A stretch of DNA of 64,000 nt, taken from NCBI GenBank assembly GCA_003342895.1, contig PTFA01000230.1, forward strand, positions 186,001 through 250,000, in the 5' to 3' direction. The DNA is from Casuarius casuarius. Lineage: Eukaryota; Chordata; Aves; Casuariiformes; Casuariidae. Of the stretch, positions 62,083 to 64,000 are shown piece after piece (position 1 is the first letter of the stretch; each line of letters starts with the position of its first letter). The notes under the pieces were generated by a model. The model did no database searches and had not been told where the DNA came from. It saw only the letters and a program-made list of their open reading frames with translations. The position numbers and the translations under genes were made by a program.

Positions 62083-64000
62083 TAATCCATCATTTAAGTG
62101 TAAAACAACATGCTCAAAACTGTAAGCTTTTCAAGGCAGGTGATTATACAAAGGGAGTTGAACATCTTTTTAGGATGCAGATACTCTCAGACACAGCAGA
62201 TGATGCCCTGCTCAAGAAGTGAAAGGCGAGCCTAGGTTTGCTTTTCATTTTGTCAAGAATCATTGCAAGCTACAGATATGTTTTGCTGTATGCTTAGCAT
62301 TTTCATTTTGTTAATATTTAAGAGAGAACAATCCATATGCTTTAAAAAATGAAATGTGTTCAAATAAACTGAGCAAGTGTTAGGGGAAGAGATATAGAAA
62401 ATCATCGATAACTACCTTCATTTTTTTCTAATGATTTCTTTACAGTTATAAAACATAATTAGGGGTCACTGATATCGGTGACAAAAATTGATGCAGATTT
62501 CAGTAGAATTGGGTCCTGGCCGTCCATTTTACTGTGATAATCTCTGGATTTATAATCATCTGGGAAAAATCAAGTGCAGCACTCATGTTATATACAGTGT
62601 GGTCCAGATCTCAGTGAAACTGATAAAAAGCCTTCTAAAGAGTACGGTGAACTTTGGATCAGGCCATAGATATGTGTCTGTGTCTGTCCATTATTTCAAA
62701 GAACAACTTAAGTGTGCTGTTCTGTCTGGTATTTCTGCTGACATCAGTGGGCGGGGGGGGGGGGTTCTAAACTGGGATTCTAGGTAGGATTACTGTAACT
62801 AGAGGTGCGGTTTGTATAAACTTCCTTGGGGAGAAAAAAAAAGTCCATGTCACCGTAACTGGAGTTTCATTATGTTCGTATATAGGCCAGATTAAAAGAC
62901 CACAAAAATCTCCTGAAAGGCTCCATTGATTATAATAGGCTCTTGTAAGATAATTTGACAATTCTGTGTTTGGCAAATAAGAAATGAAGATTTTTTTTTC
63001 TAACAAAGTATTTTAATTTAATTTAATTGACATAAAATGAACCAAAAAGCTGCTTTTCACCTTTTTTTCTGCTTTGCTTAACATTTTTGTTTAAAGGCAG
63101 AAATAGGCTTCACTGTGTGATATATTTAACAAGTAGTTTTTGAGTATGTTTTTCTTAAGTTTTTGAGCAGGAAGAGCATTGTGCGATGGTATTAATAGGA
63201 AATGGCATTCCTTGAAAAAATAAGAGCCCAATATTACTCATAATGTTCAGATCAGCTAAGCAGATGCTTTTTAGCTTGGTTATTCTTAGGCAGCTGCACT
63301 TCTCAATAGGACAAAAAGTCTTAGAACCAGCACAGGAGACTTAATAGTTGTCAGTACAATCTGAATAGCAGCAGAGGAGCATCTTGTAAAGCTCTGTCAG
63401 TTGAACTGGCTGATCTGCCACTATGTAAGGATATAAAATTCTGCAACCTTGTTTCCATAGCATCAATAGCTGAGTGGAAAAATTGCTGCCTTGGCAATGG
63501 ATAGAAACAGCAAAACTGATTTTTACAGGTCCTTTTTGAAAATCAGGTTGGACTGGTTTCAGTAAAGGAATTTTAACAAAAGAGAAGTTTTCATCTTTTG
63601 TACCATTGTCTTGATGGGAAAACATTAATTATTTTGAGTGTCTGAGTTTAGGGCTTCTTTTTACTTTTTAAAACATCAATGAAAACGTCTGTTGTAAAAG
63701 CCCAATATGCAGTGAGCTGCATAGGGCATCTCTGTAATGCTTCATTTGCTGTAGTTAAGGGTAGAGCTCTGCCCGTATTAGTGAAACCACATGTTCATCT
63801 GAACTATTTATAAATACAAACTGAATCAGGCCTGGGATGTTAACGGAGTGGTAACTTTGGGAGGCCCGGGTAGGTATGAGGGTCCATGGTAGAAACATAC
63901 AGTAAGAGAAAGAAGGAAACTGTAATGGTTTCAGTGATTAATTTGTGGGAGCCCGGTGTGTGTAGCAGAGGGCATAGAGAAGAGCTGGCAGCAGGAGAGG
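62083..64000 (+). other. Presumed MYLK4 intron downstream of the coiled-coil segment
   Basis: No coding sequence is recognised here. There is a 12-G run at 62753-62764 and a degenerate inverted copy of the 'attgacttcaatggg' word at 62921-62942. Kinase exons are expected to the right of the window. Confidence 0.55.
62753..62764 (+). repeat. 12-G homopolymer
   Basis: An uninterrupted run of 12 G lies downstream of the coiled-coil segment. Confidence 0.95.

Noticed and set aside
1..64000. CRISPR arrays, bacterial operons, tRNA or rRNA genes
   Set aside because: None are present. The spliced vertebrate genes, CpG island and intronic repeats exclude a prokaryotic source, and no tRNA/rRNA-like sequence was seen.

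Overview
The window is vertebrate nuclear DNA: AT-rich, intron-dominated and carrying one CpG island. It contains the head-to-head gene pair WRNIP1 (minus strand, left) and MYLK4 (plus strand, right), the arrangement also known at human 6p25. Interspersed repeats are sparse. Those that can be recognised are decayed MIR/CORE-SINE or CR1-tail-like fragments of the kind familiar from sauropsids. A bird is the most likely source; a crocodilian or turtle cannot be excluded from sequence alone. A single ambiguous base at 18502, inside a G tract, shows this is draft-type assembly.

Layout. Positions 1-19343 hold four coding exons of WRNIP1, read right to left: exon 1 (19343-18804), exon 2 (10134-9943), exon 3 (8861-8617) and exon 4 (1635-1424). 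All junctions have GT/AG signals and compatible phases, giving about 396 codons. The C-terminal part of the protein must lie left of the window. The exons encode a UBZ4 zinc finger, a short low-complexity linker and the AAA+ ATPase core of a genome-maintenance protein. A CpG island (about 18690-19870) covers exon 1 and its upstream region and is the WRNIP1 promoter.

From 19.9 to 23.8 kb is the 5' region of MYLK4. It holds no recognisable coding sequence, only a possible TATA box at 22095. The first recognisable MYLK4 coding exon is 23829-24087; its 68 codons match the N-terminus of the short human MYLK4 protein. From 24.1 to 61.4 kb is a long intron with old repeat fragments, a striking 38-bp-arm inverted repeat (45608-45771), a smaller hairpin (59398-59450) and a possible orphan exon (30600-30738).

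At 61472-62082 there is a second coding segment. Its product resembles the N-terminal coiled coil of the paralogous cardiac kinase MYLK3. It is open on both sides of a single frameshift near 61807-61813. It looks like an alternative long N-terminus for MYLK4, either recently broken or mis-sequenced. No kinase-domain exon was recognised, so those should lie to the right of the window.

The two genes are functionally unrelated (DNA damage tolerance versus a striated-muscle-type kinase). The window offers no sign of a shared pathway, only of shared neighbourhood.
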